Below, piece after piece: positions 18,757-26,531 of a stretch of DNA of 64,000 nt. Origin of the DNA: Amycolatopsis sp. CA-126428 (GTDB lineage: Bacteria; Actinomycetota; Actinomycetes; Mycobacteriales; Pseudonocardiaceae); contig NZ_PPHF01000129.1 in the NCBI RefSeq assembly GCF_002904335.1, positions 158,347 through 222,346 of the forward strand. Reading direction: 5' to 3'. Made by a program: the position numbers and the translations under genes. Position 1 is the stretch's first letter, and every line of letters starts with the position of its first letter. The notes under the pieces are model-generated. The model was given only the letters and a program-made list of their open reading frames with translations. It was not told the origin of the DNA and did no database searches.

Positions 18757-19688
18757 GCCGGGCCTCCGGTCTCGATGGCGGTCGCCGCGACGAGCCGGCC
18801 CGTCGCCCGGTCCCGCATGACCAGGTCGGCGATCTCGCGCCCCGGGTCCCGTTCGTCGCGCCACAGCCGCAGGGTCACGGCGAACACCGTCCCCGGGTCC
18901 GCGTTGCCGAAATAGCCGATCCGCTGGTCGATCACCCGGCGCCGCAGGAACAGCTCGTCCGTGCGCCCGAGGGAGCGCCACGCGGCCAGCAGTGCCGTGT
19001 CGAACACCGAGAAGTACGACGCGAAGTACATGAGCCCGGCGCCGTTGAGGTCCCGCACCACGTCGAGCGCGTGCTCGCTGGTGCGCGCCCGCCCGACCTC
19101 GGCGAAGCCCTCCGGGCCGTCCGGGTGGAACCCGCCCGCGGCCCGTGCTCGGCCCACTTCGGCGCGCGGCGAGTACTCGGTGGGCAGCACCGGCAGGTGC
19201 TCGTAGGCGAAGTCCGGCGGCGCCAGGCGGGTCAGCCCTTCGTTGCTGCCGGCCGTGCGACGGGCGACCCAGCGGTTGAAGTTCTCGACGTACATGCAGT
19301 CGGGGTGCGGGCGCTCGTGGAACTCGTCCGCCGCCAAGGGCTCGCCGGGGGCGAACAGGCCCGCGGGCGCCAGCCGGTGCAGGGTGATGACCGACTGGCT
19401 GCCGAGCTGGAAGACCCGGGACGTCACCGTCAGCTCGTCGCCGAACGTCAGCCCGTGCGGGTGCACGACGGCTCCGCCGCGCACCCGGTAGTAGTAGAAG
19501 GACAGGTACGCGGGATCGCCGGCGGCCGTCCGGGCAGCGTGGACGTTCACGCCGCACGACTGCGCCACCGCTTCCCAGGTCCAGTCGCCGATGCGGCCGA
19601 AGATCAGGGAACCCCCGCTGCACATGCCCGGCGCCACCACGACGTCGCGGCCGAGCGTTCCGCCCGGGACGACGGTGGTCGCGGTCAT
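18753..19688 (-). CDS. LnmK-like (Pnap_2097-type) double-hotdog acyltransferase/decarboxylase
   Basis: 311 residues. The stretches CMYVENFNRWVARR, SNEGL and LPVLPTEYSPRAEVG resemble LnmK of leinamycin biosynthesis and the related Pnap_2097 group. LnmK transfers methylmalonyl from CoA to an acyl carrier protein and decarboxylates it to propionyl-ACP. Here a free-standing ACP lies two genes upstream in the same operon and no polyketide synthase is present, so the enzyme presumably primes that ACP with a short acyl group for use elsewhere in the pathway. Both ends overlap neighbours by ATGA. Family assignment comes from remembered motifs, not a search; the exact reaction is unproven. Confidence 0.78.
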   Translation of the reverse strand: MTATTVVPGGTLGRDVVVAPGMCSGGSLIFGRIGDWTWEAVAQSCGVNVHAARTAAGDPAYLSFYYYRVRGGAVVHPHGLTFGDELTVTSRVFQLGSQSVITLHRLAPAGLFAPGEPLAADEFHERPHPDCMYVENFNRWVARRTAGSNEGLTRLAPPDFAYEHLPVLPTEYSPRAEVGRARAAGGFHPDGPEGFAEVGRARTSEHALDVVRDLNGAGLMYFASYFSVFDTALLAAWRSLGRTDELFLRRRVIDQRIGYFGNADPGTVFAVTLRLWRDERDPGREIADLVMRDRATGRLVAATAIETGGPA

Positions 19689-20779
19689 GCCGGCACCCCT
19701 TCCCGGGATCGCGCCGCGCCGCGCCACGCGGCCGCTGCGGCGAGGAAGTCGTCGTTGTCCTCCGAGGTGCCGACGGTCACGCGGACGCCTTGGCCCGCGA
19801 AGCACCGCACCGCGACCCGGCGGCCGGCGCACCAGCCGGCGAAGCGCTCGGCGGCCTCGCCCAGCCGCAGCCACAGGAAGTTCGCCTCGCTCGGCGGCAC
19901 GTCCCAGCCCGCGCGCAGCAGCACAGCGCGTACCCGGGCGCGCTCGGCGACGGTGGCGTCGGTGACCGCGCGCATCCGGGCCGGCTCGCGCAGCGCCGCC
20001 ACCGCGGCGGCCTGCGCCACCGAGCCGACCGAATACGCCGGCACGCCCTTGCGCAGCTGCTCGGCGACCCGCGCGTCGGCCACGAGGTAGCCCACCCGCA
20101 GCCCCGCCAGCCCGTACGCCTTGGAGAACGTCCGCAGCACCACGACGTTGGGCCGGTCGCTCGCCAGGCGCGGGAAGGCGGCGAGGTCGCGAACGTATTC
20201 GGCGTAGGCCTGGTCGATCGCGACCAGGCAGGTGGGCGGCACCCGGTCCAGGAACGCCGCCAGCTCGGCCGCCGGCACCGCCGTCCCCGTCGGGTTGTTG
20301 GGGTCGCAGACCACCACGAGCCCGGTCCGCGCGGTGACCCGTTCCGCCATGGCCGGCAGGTCGTGGACGTGCCCGGTCAGCGGCACCTGGACCGGACGCA
20401 CGCCGGCCAGCTCGGCCAGGGGCCGGTACAGCTCGAAGGAGGGCCGCGCCAGCACCGCCTCCGCCCCCGGCTCGGCAACGGCCTGGAAGAGCAGCTGCAG
20501 CAACGCCACCGATCCGGCACCGGCCACGAACCGCTCCGGTCCGATCCGGTGCGTCCGGGCCAGCTCGGCCACCAGCTCCGTGCACCCCGGGTCGGGATAG
20601 CGGTGCACCGCCGCCGCGGCCCGGGCGGCCGCGTCCACCGCCGGGCGCGGCGGCGCCTCCGGCGATTCGTTCGCCGACAGCAGCCGGGGCGGCGGCACCT
20701 CGTGGACGCCCTCCGTGGGCCGGTAGCCGGGCAGGTCGTACAGGGCGCGGCGCAGGTGCGGCAGCGGCTTCGGGTTCAC
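19685..20779 (-). CDS. HisC-like PLP aminotransferase 1
   Basis: 364 residues, fold type I, class I/II. The PLP lysine is in RTFSKAYGLAGLRVGY near residue 221; CDPNNPTG and the terminal GQGVRVTVG are typical of histidinol-phosphate aminotransferase relatives. In secondary metabolism these enzymes often aminate 2-oxo acids to give non-protein amino acids. Its neighbours are an ACP on one side and the LnmK-like gene on the other, with GTGA/ATGA overlaps at both ends. The start is taken as the GTG overlapping the ACP stop. A primary histidine-pathway role is unlikely because no other his gene is nearby and a second paralogue sits in the divergent operon. Confidence 0.9.
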   Translation of the reverse strand: MNPKPLPHLRRALYDLPGYRPTEGVHEVPPPRLLSANESPEAPPRPAVDAAARAAAAVHRYPDPGCTELVAELARTHRIGPERFVAGAGSVALLQLLFQAVAEPGAEAVLARPSFELYRPLAELAGVRPVQVPLTGHVHDLPAMAERVTARTGLVVVCDPNNPTGTAVPAAELAAFLDRVPPTCLVAIDQAYAEYVRDLAAFPRLASDRPNVVVLRTFSKAYGLAGLRVGYLVADARVAEQLRKGVPAYSVGSVAQAAAVAALREPARMRAVTDATVAERARVRAVLLRAGWDVPPSEANFLWLRLGEAAERFAGWCAGRRVAVRCFAGQGVRVTVGTSEDNDDFLAAAAAWRGAARSREGVPA

Positions 20780-21006
20780 GACGCCGCCTTGCGCTCGGCC
20801 ACCAGCCGCGCGACGTCCCCGACCGTCACCGTGTCCAGCAGCTCCCAGTCGTGGACCACGATGCCGAGCCGCGCGTCGAGCAGCTCGGCCAGCTCCACCA
20901 CCGCGAGGGAGTCCAGGCCGACCTCCTCGCGGGTCGCGGCCGGGCGGATGTCGTCGGCCCGGACTCGCATGGAGCGGACCAGGATGTCCTTGACCACCTC
21001 GTACAC
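20776..21006 (-). CDS. free-standing acyl carrier protein
   Basis: 76 residues. The phosphopantetheine site is GLDSLAVVELAELL (Ser about residue 33). The start is a GTG preceded by GGGGGTGGGG; the next upstream stop is 15 bases away, leaving a 14-base gap after the aldolase gene. It looks more like a polyketide-type ACP than an NRPS carrier. Together with the LnmK-like protein it suggests that an acyl group is handled in carrier-bound form, for example as substrate for an N-acyl cap or as entry into the aldehyde/aldol branch. Partner and cargo are inferred only from position. Confidence 0.9.
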   Translation of the reverse strand: MYEVVKDILVRSMRVRADDIRPAATREEVGLDSLAVVELAELLDARLGIVVHDWELLDTVTVGDVARLVAERKAAS

Positions 21007-21020
21007 GTCCCCACCCCCTC

Positions 21021-22028
21021 TCAACTGGTCGTGCGCCGGCCCGCCAGGGCCAGCGCCACGTCGACGATGAGGTCCTCCTGACCGGCGACCGCTTGCCGGC
21101 GGCCCAGTTCGAAGAAGACGTCGCGGGGGTCGACGCCCTCGCGCCGCGCGACGTCGAGGACCCGGCCCTTGAAGCCGGAGAACACCCCGGCCAGCCCGCT
21201 GACCACGCCGACCGAGTCGATCGTGGGCGGTGCGGGCATGAGCACCCGGCCGGCGACATCCGCCGCGTCCAGCAGGCCGTACAGGTCGATGCCGGTCGGG
21301 TGGCCGAGCCGCTCCAGCACCGGGACCAGGACTTCGAGCTGCGCGTTGCCGGCCCCCGCACCGAAACCGCGGGCACAGGCGTCGATGATGGCCGCCCCGG
21401 CCCGCACCGCGGCGACCGAGTTGGCGATCGCCATGCCCAGGTTGTTGTGGCCGTGGAACAGGACCGGCACCCCGGTCGCCTCGCGGATGGCGGTGATCCG
21501 CTCGGTCACGTCCTCCGGCAGGTAGTGCCCGGCCGAGTCCATGATCCCGACCGCCAGCGCGCCGGAGGAGACCAGCTTCGCCGCCTCGCCCGCCAGCCGG
21601 GCCGGGGTCGCCATGTGGCTCATCATCAGCACGCCCTGCGCTTCGACACCCTGCTCGCGCAGCCAGCCCAGGTGCCGCTCCGCGAGGTCGGCCTCGGTGC
21701 AGTGGGTGCCGATCCGCACGATGTCCGCGCCCCGGGTCACCGCCATCCGCAGGTCCGCGGTCGTGCCCCAGCCCGGCAGCATGAAGGCGGCCATCCGGCT
21801 GTTCGGCAGCGCCGCCCGGACGGTCTCCAGCATCTCCTCGTCGGAGAGCTTCGCCCGGCCCGCCTGCAGCGAGGAGGCCCCGAGGCCGTTGCCGTGCCCG
21901 ACTTCCACGACGGGGACGCCGGCGGCGTCGGCCGCTCGCGCGTACGCCCGCAGCTGCTCCGCGTCGAGCTGGTGGCCGACCGCGTGGTGGCCGTCGCGCA
22001 GCGTCGGGTCGTGGATGACGACGGTCAT
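21021..22028 (-). CDS. 4-hydroxy-2-oxoacid aldolase (MhpE/DmpG/BphI type)
   Basis: 335 residues. DPTLRDGHHAVGHQL near the N-terminus (Asp and Arg of the HMGL-like TIM barrel) and HGHNNLGMAIANS (metal-binding HxH) are diagnostic. In catabolism the enzyme splits 4-hydroxy-2-oxovalerate to pyruvate and acetaldehyde, passing the aldehyde through a tunnel to the acylating dehydrogenase encoded immediately upstream; the reaction is reversible. Its location in an NRPS operon without any ring-cleavage dioxygenase argues for a synthetic, aldol-forming role. ATGA overlap with the dehydrogenase gene. Confidence 0.95.
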   Translation of the reverse strand: MTVVIHDPTLRDGHHAVGHQLDAEQLRAYARAADAAGVPVVEVGHGNGLGASSLQAGRAKLSDEEMLETVRAALPNSRMAAFMLPGWGTTADLRMAVTRGADIVRIGTHCTEADLAERHLGWLREQGVEAQGVLMMSHMATPARLAGEAAKLVSSGALAVGIMDSAGHYLPEDVTERITAIREATGVPVLFHGHNNLGMAIANSVAAVRAGAAIIDACARGFGAGAGNAQLEVLVPVLERLGHPTGIDLYGLLDAADVAGRVLMPAPPTIDSVGVVSGLAGVFSGFKGRVLDVARREGVDPRDVFFELGRRQAVAGQEDLIVDVALALAGRRTTS

Positions 22029-22885
22029 GCCTGCCCCGCATAGAGTTCGGCCACGCGCACGGCGGCGGAGTTGATGATCTCGAGGTTCCCGGCGTACGCC
22101 GGGATGCGGCCGCCGGTCGCGCTCACTTCGACGGCGACGAACGCGCGGCCGGCGCCGGCCACGCACGCGGCCACGCGGTAGCCGGGCACGTAGGTCCGCA
22201 TCCGCTGCTCGGTGGCGAGGACGGCTTCGGAAACGCACGCCTCGTCCAGGTCCGCGCCGAGCAGCGTCACCGCCACCCGGAACGTCGCGGGCGGGCGGGC
22301 CGGGCTGATGTTGAGCAGCGCCTTGACCTGCTTCACCCCGGTGAACCGGGTGACCGCCTCCTGCGTAGTGGCGACGTACTCGTCCAGGTTCAGCCGGGTC
22401 GCGCGGCCCACCCCGGGGCCGGCCGCCGTGGTCACGACCTCGATGTACTCGGCGTCGTCCGCCCGGGTGATCGCGTGCAGCAGCGGCAGCACGGCCTGGC
22501 CGCCGCAGCTGATCATGCTCAGGTCCGGGTGCGCCAGCGCGTCGGCGTCGTTCACCCCCGGCACCACCATGTGCCCGGCGTTGCTCGGCGTCAGGTCGAC
22601 CAGCAGCGTGCCCGTGCCCCGCAGCAGCTCGGCGTGCTCCGCGTGCGCGGTGGCGTCCGTCGCGTCGAACACGATCCGCGGCGGACGGCCGCGCTCCAGC
22701 AGCGCCCGGATCCCGCCGCCGGTCGTGGCGATGCCCGAGTCCGCCACCTTGCGCAGCCCGGCCGCGCCGGGGTCGCGGGCCACGACCAGCGCGCAGTCGA
22801 GCAGCGGCGAGCGGTGCACCAGGTCGGCCAGGCCCGCACCGATCAGGCCGGCGCCGAGCACCGCCGCGGGCATCGGAGCGGTCAC
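22025..22885 (-). CDS. acetaldehyde dehydrogenase, CoA-acylating (MhpF/DmpF/BphJ type)
   Basis: 286 residues, slightly shorter than the usual 300-315. The Rossmann motif is VLGAGLIGAGLADLV; the catalytic Cys lies in MISCGGQAVLPLLHAI, and LLNISPARPP matches the family (usually KTIIIxNPAxPP). It interconverts an aldehyde and an acyl-CoA with NAD and forms a channelling complex with the aldolase encoded next. In the reverse direction it would supply an aldehyde from acyl-CoA for aldol addition to pyruvate. The start is a GTG overlapping the hydratase stop codon. Confidence 0.94.
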   Translation of the reverse strand: MTAPMPAAVLGAGLIGAGLADLVHRSPLLDCALVVARDPGAAGLRKVADSGIATTGGGIRALLERGRPPRIVFDATDATAHAEHAELLRGTGTLLVDLTPSNAGHMVVPGVNDADALAHPDLSMISCGGQAVLPLLHAITRADDAEYIEVVTTAAGPGVGRATRLNLDEYVATTQEAVTRFTGVKQVKALLNISPARPPATFRVAVTLLGADLDEACVSEAVLATEQRMRTYVPGYRVAACVAGAGRAFVAVEVSATGGRIPAYAGNLEIINSAAVRVAELYAGQA

Positions 22886-23685
22886 GGCTTCCCCGCCCCG
22901 GCCGCGACGTCCAGGCGAACCGTGCCGAGCCGGTCGAACTCCGCGACGAAGCGGTCGCCGGGCGCGAGCGGCACGGCCGCGTGCAGCGCCCCCGTCATGA
23001 CCAGCTGGCCGGCGTCCAGGGTGACGCCGTGCTCTCCGAGGGTGTTCGCCAGCCAGGCGACGACGGCCACGGGATCACCCAGCGCCGCCGCACCCGCGCC
23101 CGTCGCGACCAGCTCGCCGTTGCGGGAGAACGCCATGCCCAGCAGCCGGTAGTCGTCGTCCGGCCCGGAGGGCACCGGGTCCGCCAGCACGACCGCACCG
23201 TTGGAGGCCAGGTCCGCGACGGTGTCGGCGAGCCGGATCCGCCAGTCCGCGATGCGCGAGTCGACGATCTCCAGACCGGCGATGACCTCGCCGAGCGCCG
23301 CGCGGACCTGCTCGGCCGTGACCCCGGGGCCGCGCAGCGGGGCGGCCAGCCGGAACACGATCTCCGCCTCGACCCGGGGCGCGATGAAGTCGCCCAGGTC
23401 GACCCGCGCGCCGTCGGGGTGGATCGTCGACGCCAGCACCGGTCCGTAGTCCGGTGTGCCGACCCCGAGCACGGCCTGCATCGGCTTCGAGGTCAGGCCG
23501 GCCTTGTAGCCCACCGTCCGGTCGCCGTCGGCGAGCAGCAGGGCGAGCAGTTCCTGCTGGATCTCGTAGCCGTCCCGCAGGCCCAGTTCCGGGTCCTCGT
23601 CGGTGAAGGGCGCGATGGCGGTGCGGGTCGCCCTGGCGGTGTAAAGCGCCTTCGCCCGGGTTCGCGCGACGGTCTCCGCGGTCAT
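22882..23685 (-). CDS. 2-oxopent-4-enoate hydratase family (MhpD-like)
   Basis: 267 residues, the normal length for the family. VGYKAGLTSKPMQAVLGV, PRVEAEIVFRL (metal-binding acidic residues) and ALEIVDSRI-like GLEIVDSRIADW are characteristic. The catabolic reaction is hydration of 2-oxopent-4-enoate to 4-hydroxy-2-oxovalerate; the family also includes fumarylacetoacetase-fold decarboxylases and could run as a dehydratase. It forms a coupled trio with the dehydrogenase and aldolase genes (GTGA and ATGA overlaps). No extradiol dioxygenase or hydrolase is present, so a complete catabolic meta pathway is ruled out within the window. Confidence 0.92.
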   Translation of the reverse strand: MTAETVARTRAKALYTARATRTAIAPFTDEDPELGLRDGYEIQQELLALLLADGDRTVGYKAGLTSKPMQAVLGVGTPDYGPVLASTIHPDGARVDLGDFIAPRVEAEIVFRLAAPLRGPGVTAEQVRAALGEVIAGLEIVDSRIADWRIRLADTVADLASNGAVVLADPVPSGPDDDYRLLGMAFSRNGELVATGAGAAALGDPVAVVAWLANTLGEHGVTLDAGQLVMTGALHAAVPLAPGDRFVAEFDRLGTVRLDVAAGAGKP

Positions 23686-24662
23686 CGGGACGCGACCATC
23701 ATGCGGCTGCCCGGCATGCCCAGCGGTGTCGAGGTCACTTTCGCGAAACCCGCCCGGCGGAACAGAGCGCGCCATTGCTCCCCCGACGGCAGCTCGACGT
23801 TCATCGAGCTCGCGTGCAGGTAGGTGAAGAGAGCGCTGAACGCCCGCTCCGCGCCGCTGGCGTAGGGCACCGCGTCGGTGACGATCACGGTGCCGCCGGG
23901 GGCGAGGGACTCCCGGCAGGCCCGCAGCACCCCCTCGGCCACCTCCGGCCGGGCCAAGGTGTCGTGGAGGACGAACCCGGCGTGCACGACGTCGGCGTCC
24001 CGCACCGGCGAGGCGTCCTCGACGAGCGACTCGATCGGCCGGTGCACGACGTCGAGCCGGTCACCCACCCCGGCTCGCCCGGCCGCCGCGGTGGCCTCCG
24101 CGCAGGCGCCGGCGCTCAGGTCCAGCGCGACACCGGTGCTGTTCGGCAGTTCGGTCAGCAACCGCACCAGCAGCGCGCCCGCGCCGGCACCCAGGTCGAC
24201 GATCCGCTGCGGCTTGCGGCTGAGGATCTCCTCCACCACCCCGGGGTAGAAGCCGTACGTCCCGATCCAGCGCGACGACACCGCCACCTTGCGCCCGTCG
24301 CGGCTGTGGCCGGCCGCGGTCGCGGGGTCGCGCAGGATCTCCGCGGCGTGGTCCAGGTAGGGCCGGTTGGCCGTCAGCGACCACGAGACGTAGCCGGCCC
24401 GGTAGCGGCGGCCCGCCATGTCCGCGCCCGGCACGAACTCCCGGGGGTGCGAGCCCGGCTCCAGCAGCCCCGCGGCCAGCAGCGCGCCGGTGAAGGCCAC
24501 GGCTCCCCGGCCGTCCACCCGGCCGTGCTCGGTCACTTCGTCCAAAGTGAACGGACGGCCGCCGTCCAGCAGCCCGGAGAGACCGAGCGCCTCCGCCATC
24601 TCGAAAAACGCCGCGTACGCAGCCAAGTCGGCCGCTGATTCCCGGTCGTCGATCAGGTTCAT
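23682..24662 (-). CDS. SAM-dependent methyltransferase 1
   Basis: 326 residues. N-terminal winged-helix-like part followed by a Rossmann MT domain with motif I RIVDLGAGAGALLVRLL near residue 165 and a glycine-rich post-motif SLAPGGTVIVTD. The two-part layout is like O-methyltransferases of secondary metabolism and SAM enzymes that methylate 2-oxo acids (MppJ/GlmT type). It is the first gene of the minus-strand operon and overlaps the hydratase gene by ATGA, so a 2-oxo-acid intermediate is a plausible substrate. The substrate is otherwise unknown. Confidence 0.85.
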   Translation of the reverse strand: MNLIDDRESAADLAAYAAFFEMAEALGLSGLLDGGRPFTLDEVTEHGRVDGRGAVAFTGALLAAGLLEPGSHPREFVPGADMAGRRYRAGYVSWSLTANRPYLDHAAEILRDPATAAGHSRDGRKVAVSSRWIGTYGFYPGVVEEILSRKPQRIVDLGAGAGALLVRLLTELPNSTGVALDLSAGACAEATAAAGRAGVGDRLDVVHRPIESLVEDASPVRDADVVHAGFVLHDTLARPEVAEGVLRACRESLAPGGTVIVTDAVPYASGAERAFSALFTYLHASSMNVELPSGEQWRALFRRAGFAKVTSTPLGMPGSRMMVASR

Positions 24663-24983
24663 GCCCTACTCCCGCGTCCACGCGTCTTCCGGTCTTCGCC
24701 ATCATGGGTGGCCGCAATCCCCGCGCACGACCGTAATTCCCGCCGTTACGGCGCCGCAGGCGGATTCGGTGCGCGCCCGGCCTCGGAACGTCCCGGCACC
24801 ACCGTGGTGATCTGCGCTTTTCGCGGCTGCCTTAAAAAGGTGGCTCCGGCGGCCGATGTCGGTGAGGCTGGGCCGACCGCCCGGCGATGTCCGGTCGCGG
24901 GCCCCCGGTGTGTCGGCAGGATCGTCTGCTCCTCGCCGATTGAAGGAGCACACCGGGCGGAACTGATTCCGATGGAGGTAGTC
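24663..24983. promoter_or_regulatory. divergent intergenic region between the two NRPS-cluster operons
   Basis: About 320 bases with no convincing gene, between the methyltransferase start (minus) and the halogenase start (plus). It must hold the promoters of both operons. A spaced inverted repeat, CCGTAA-N9-TTACGG at 24729-24749, is a candidate operator. I could not identify -35/-10 boxes with confidence. Confidence 0.55.
24974..24978 (+). promoter_or_regulatory. ribosome binding site that decides the halogenase start
   Basis: GGAGG ends five bases before the GTG at 24984. The alternative ATG at 24972 has its nearest purine-rich site (GAAGGAG) about 24 bases away, too far, so the GTG is preferred. 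Confidence 0.65.
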
Positions 24984-26531
24984 GTGCCCAGACAGGTGGT
25001 AATCGTCGGAGGCGGAACATCCGGGTGGATGACGGCCTCGTACCTCAAGGCGGCGTTCGGGGACCGGATTTCCGTGACCGTCGTCGAATCCGCCCGGATC
25101 TCCACCATCGGTGTCGGTGAGGCCACGTTCAGCACGATCCGGCACTTCTTCGACTACCTCGGGCTCGACGAGCGGGAATGGATGCCCGAGTGCAACGCCA
25201 GTTACAAGCTCGGCATCAGGTTCGAGAACTGGCGCGCGCCGGGGCACGCCTTCTACCACCCGTTCGAACGGGTGCGGGTGGTCGACGGGTTCGGCCTGAC
25301 CGACTGGTGGCTGCAGCTGCGCCCCGGCGACCGGTTCGACCAGGACAGCTTCCTGATGGCCGCGCTGTGCGACGCCGAGCGGTCTCCGCGGTACCTGGAC
25401 GGCACGTTGTTCGAGCAGGACTTCGTGGAGCGGGACGGGCAACGCGGGTATCGCACCACGCTGACCGAGCAGCACACCCAGTTCCCCTACGCCTACCACT
25501 TCGACGCCGCGCTGCTGGCCCGGTACCTCACCGGGTACGCCACCCGGCGGGGTGTGCGGCACGTCCTCGACGACGTGGTGGACGTGGCACTGGACGAGCG
25601 CGGGTGGATCGACCACGTGGTGACCCGGGGCTCCGGTGCCCTCCACGGCGACCTGTTCATCGACTGCAGCGGCTTCACCGGCCTGCTGCTCAACCGGGCA
25701 CTCGGCACGCCGTTCCAGTCCTATCAGGACACTCTGCCCAACGACAGCGCGGTGGCGCTGCGCGTGCCCGTGGACGTGGCACGCCGGGGCATGCGCCCCT
25801 GCACGACCGCCACCGCGATGGACACCGGCTGGATCTGGACGATCCCGCTGTACGAGCGCATCGGCACCGGGTACGTCTACGCGTCCGACTACTGCTCCCC
25901 CGACGAAGCCGAGCGCACCCTGCGCGAGTTCGTCGGGCCGGCGGCCGACGATCTGGAGGCCAACCACCTGCGGATGCGGGTCGGCCGCAGCCGGGAGTCC
26001 TGGGTGCGCAACTGTGTCGCGATCGGACTGTCCAGTGGCTTCGTGGAGCCCCTGGAATCGACCGGGATCTTCTTCATCCAGCACGGTGTCGAGCAACTGG
26101 TCAAGCACTTCCCCGGCGACGACTGGGACCCGCGGCTGCGCGACTCCTACAACCGGCGGATCGCCGGCTGCATGGACGGGGTCCGCGAATTCCTCTGCCT
26201 GCACTACCGCGGCGCGGCCCGGAGCGACAACGCCTACTGGCGGGACACCAAGACCAGGCCGATCCCGGATTCCCTCGCCGGGCGGCTGGAGCAGTGGACG
26301 ACCAAGCTGCCCGACAGCGAAACGATCTGGCCGCAGTACCACGGTTTCGAGCCCTACTCCTACGTCTGCATGCTGCTGGGTCTCGGCGGGCTGCCGGTGC
26401 GCCCGCCCGCCGCGCTCGGGCTGTTCGACGAAACGGGGGCGATCAAGGAGTTCGAGCTGGTCCGCGCCCAGGTGAAGGACCTGGTCGAGCGGCTGCCCAG
26501 CCAGCGCGACTACCTCGCGTCGATGCGGTGA
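24984..26531 (+). CDS. flavin-dependent (tryptophan-type) halogenase
   Basis: 515 residues. FAD motif VVIVGGGTSGW at the N-terminus, halogenase signature GWIWTIPLY (WxWxIP) near residue 280, catalytic lysine in NASYKLGIRFENW near residue 77, and the acidic catalytic residue in PLESTGIFFIQ. It would chlorinate or brominate an aromatic ring (tryptophan or a related indole/phenol) using FADH2, O2 and halide; the reductant comes from the flavin reductase encoded next. The first A2 domain of the two-module NRPS is the best aromatic-like match, so free chlorotryptophan or a similar building block could be loaded there. Regioselectivity cannot be read by eye. The stop overlaps the next gene (GTGA). 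Confidence 0.96.
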   Translation: MPRQVVIVGGGTSGWMTASYLKAAFGDRISVTVVESARISTIGVGEATFSTIRHFFDYLGLDEREWMPECNASYKLGIRFENWRAPGHAFYHPFERVRVVDGFGLTDWWLQLRPGDRFDQDSFLMAALCDAERSPRYLDGTLFEQDFVERDGQRGYRTTLTEQHTQFPYAYHFDAALLARYLTGYATRRGVRHVLDDVVDVALDERGWIDHVVTRGSGALHGDLFIDCSGFTGLLLNRALGTPFQSYQDTLPNDSAVALRVPVDVARRGMRPCTTATAMDTGWIWTIPLYERIGTGYVYASDYCSPDEAERTLREFVGPAADDLEANHLRMRVGRSRESWVRNCVAIGLSSGFVEPLESTGIFFIQHGVEQLVKHFPGDDWDPRLRDSYNRRIAGCMDGVREFLCLHYRGAARSDNAYWRDTKTRPIPDSLAGRLEQWTTKLPDSETIWPQYHGFEPYSYVCMLLGLGGLPVRPPAALGLFDETGAIKEFELVRAQVKDLVERLPSQRDYLASMR

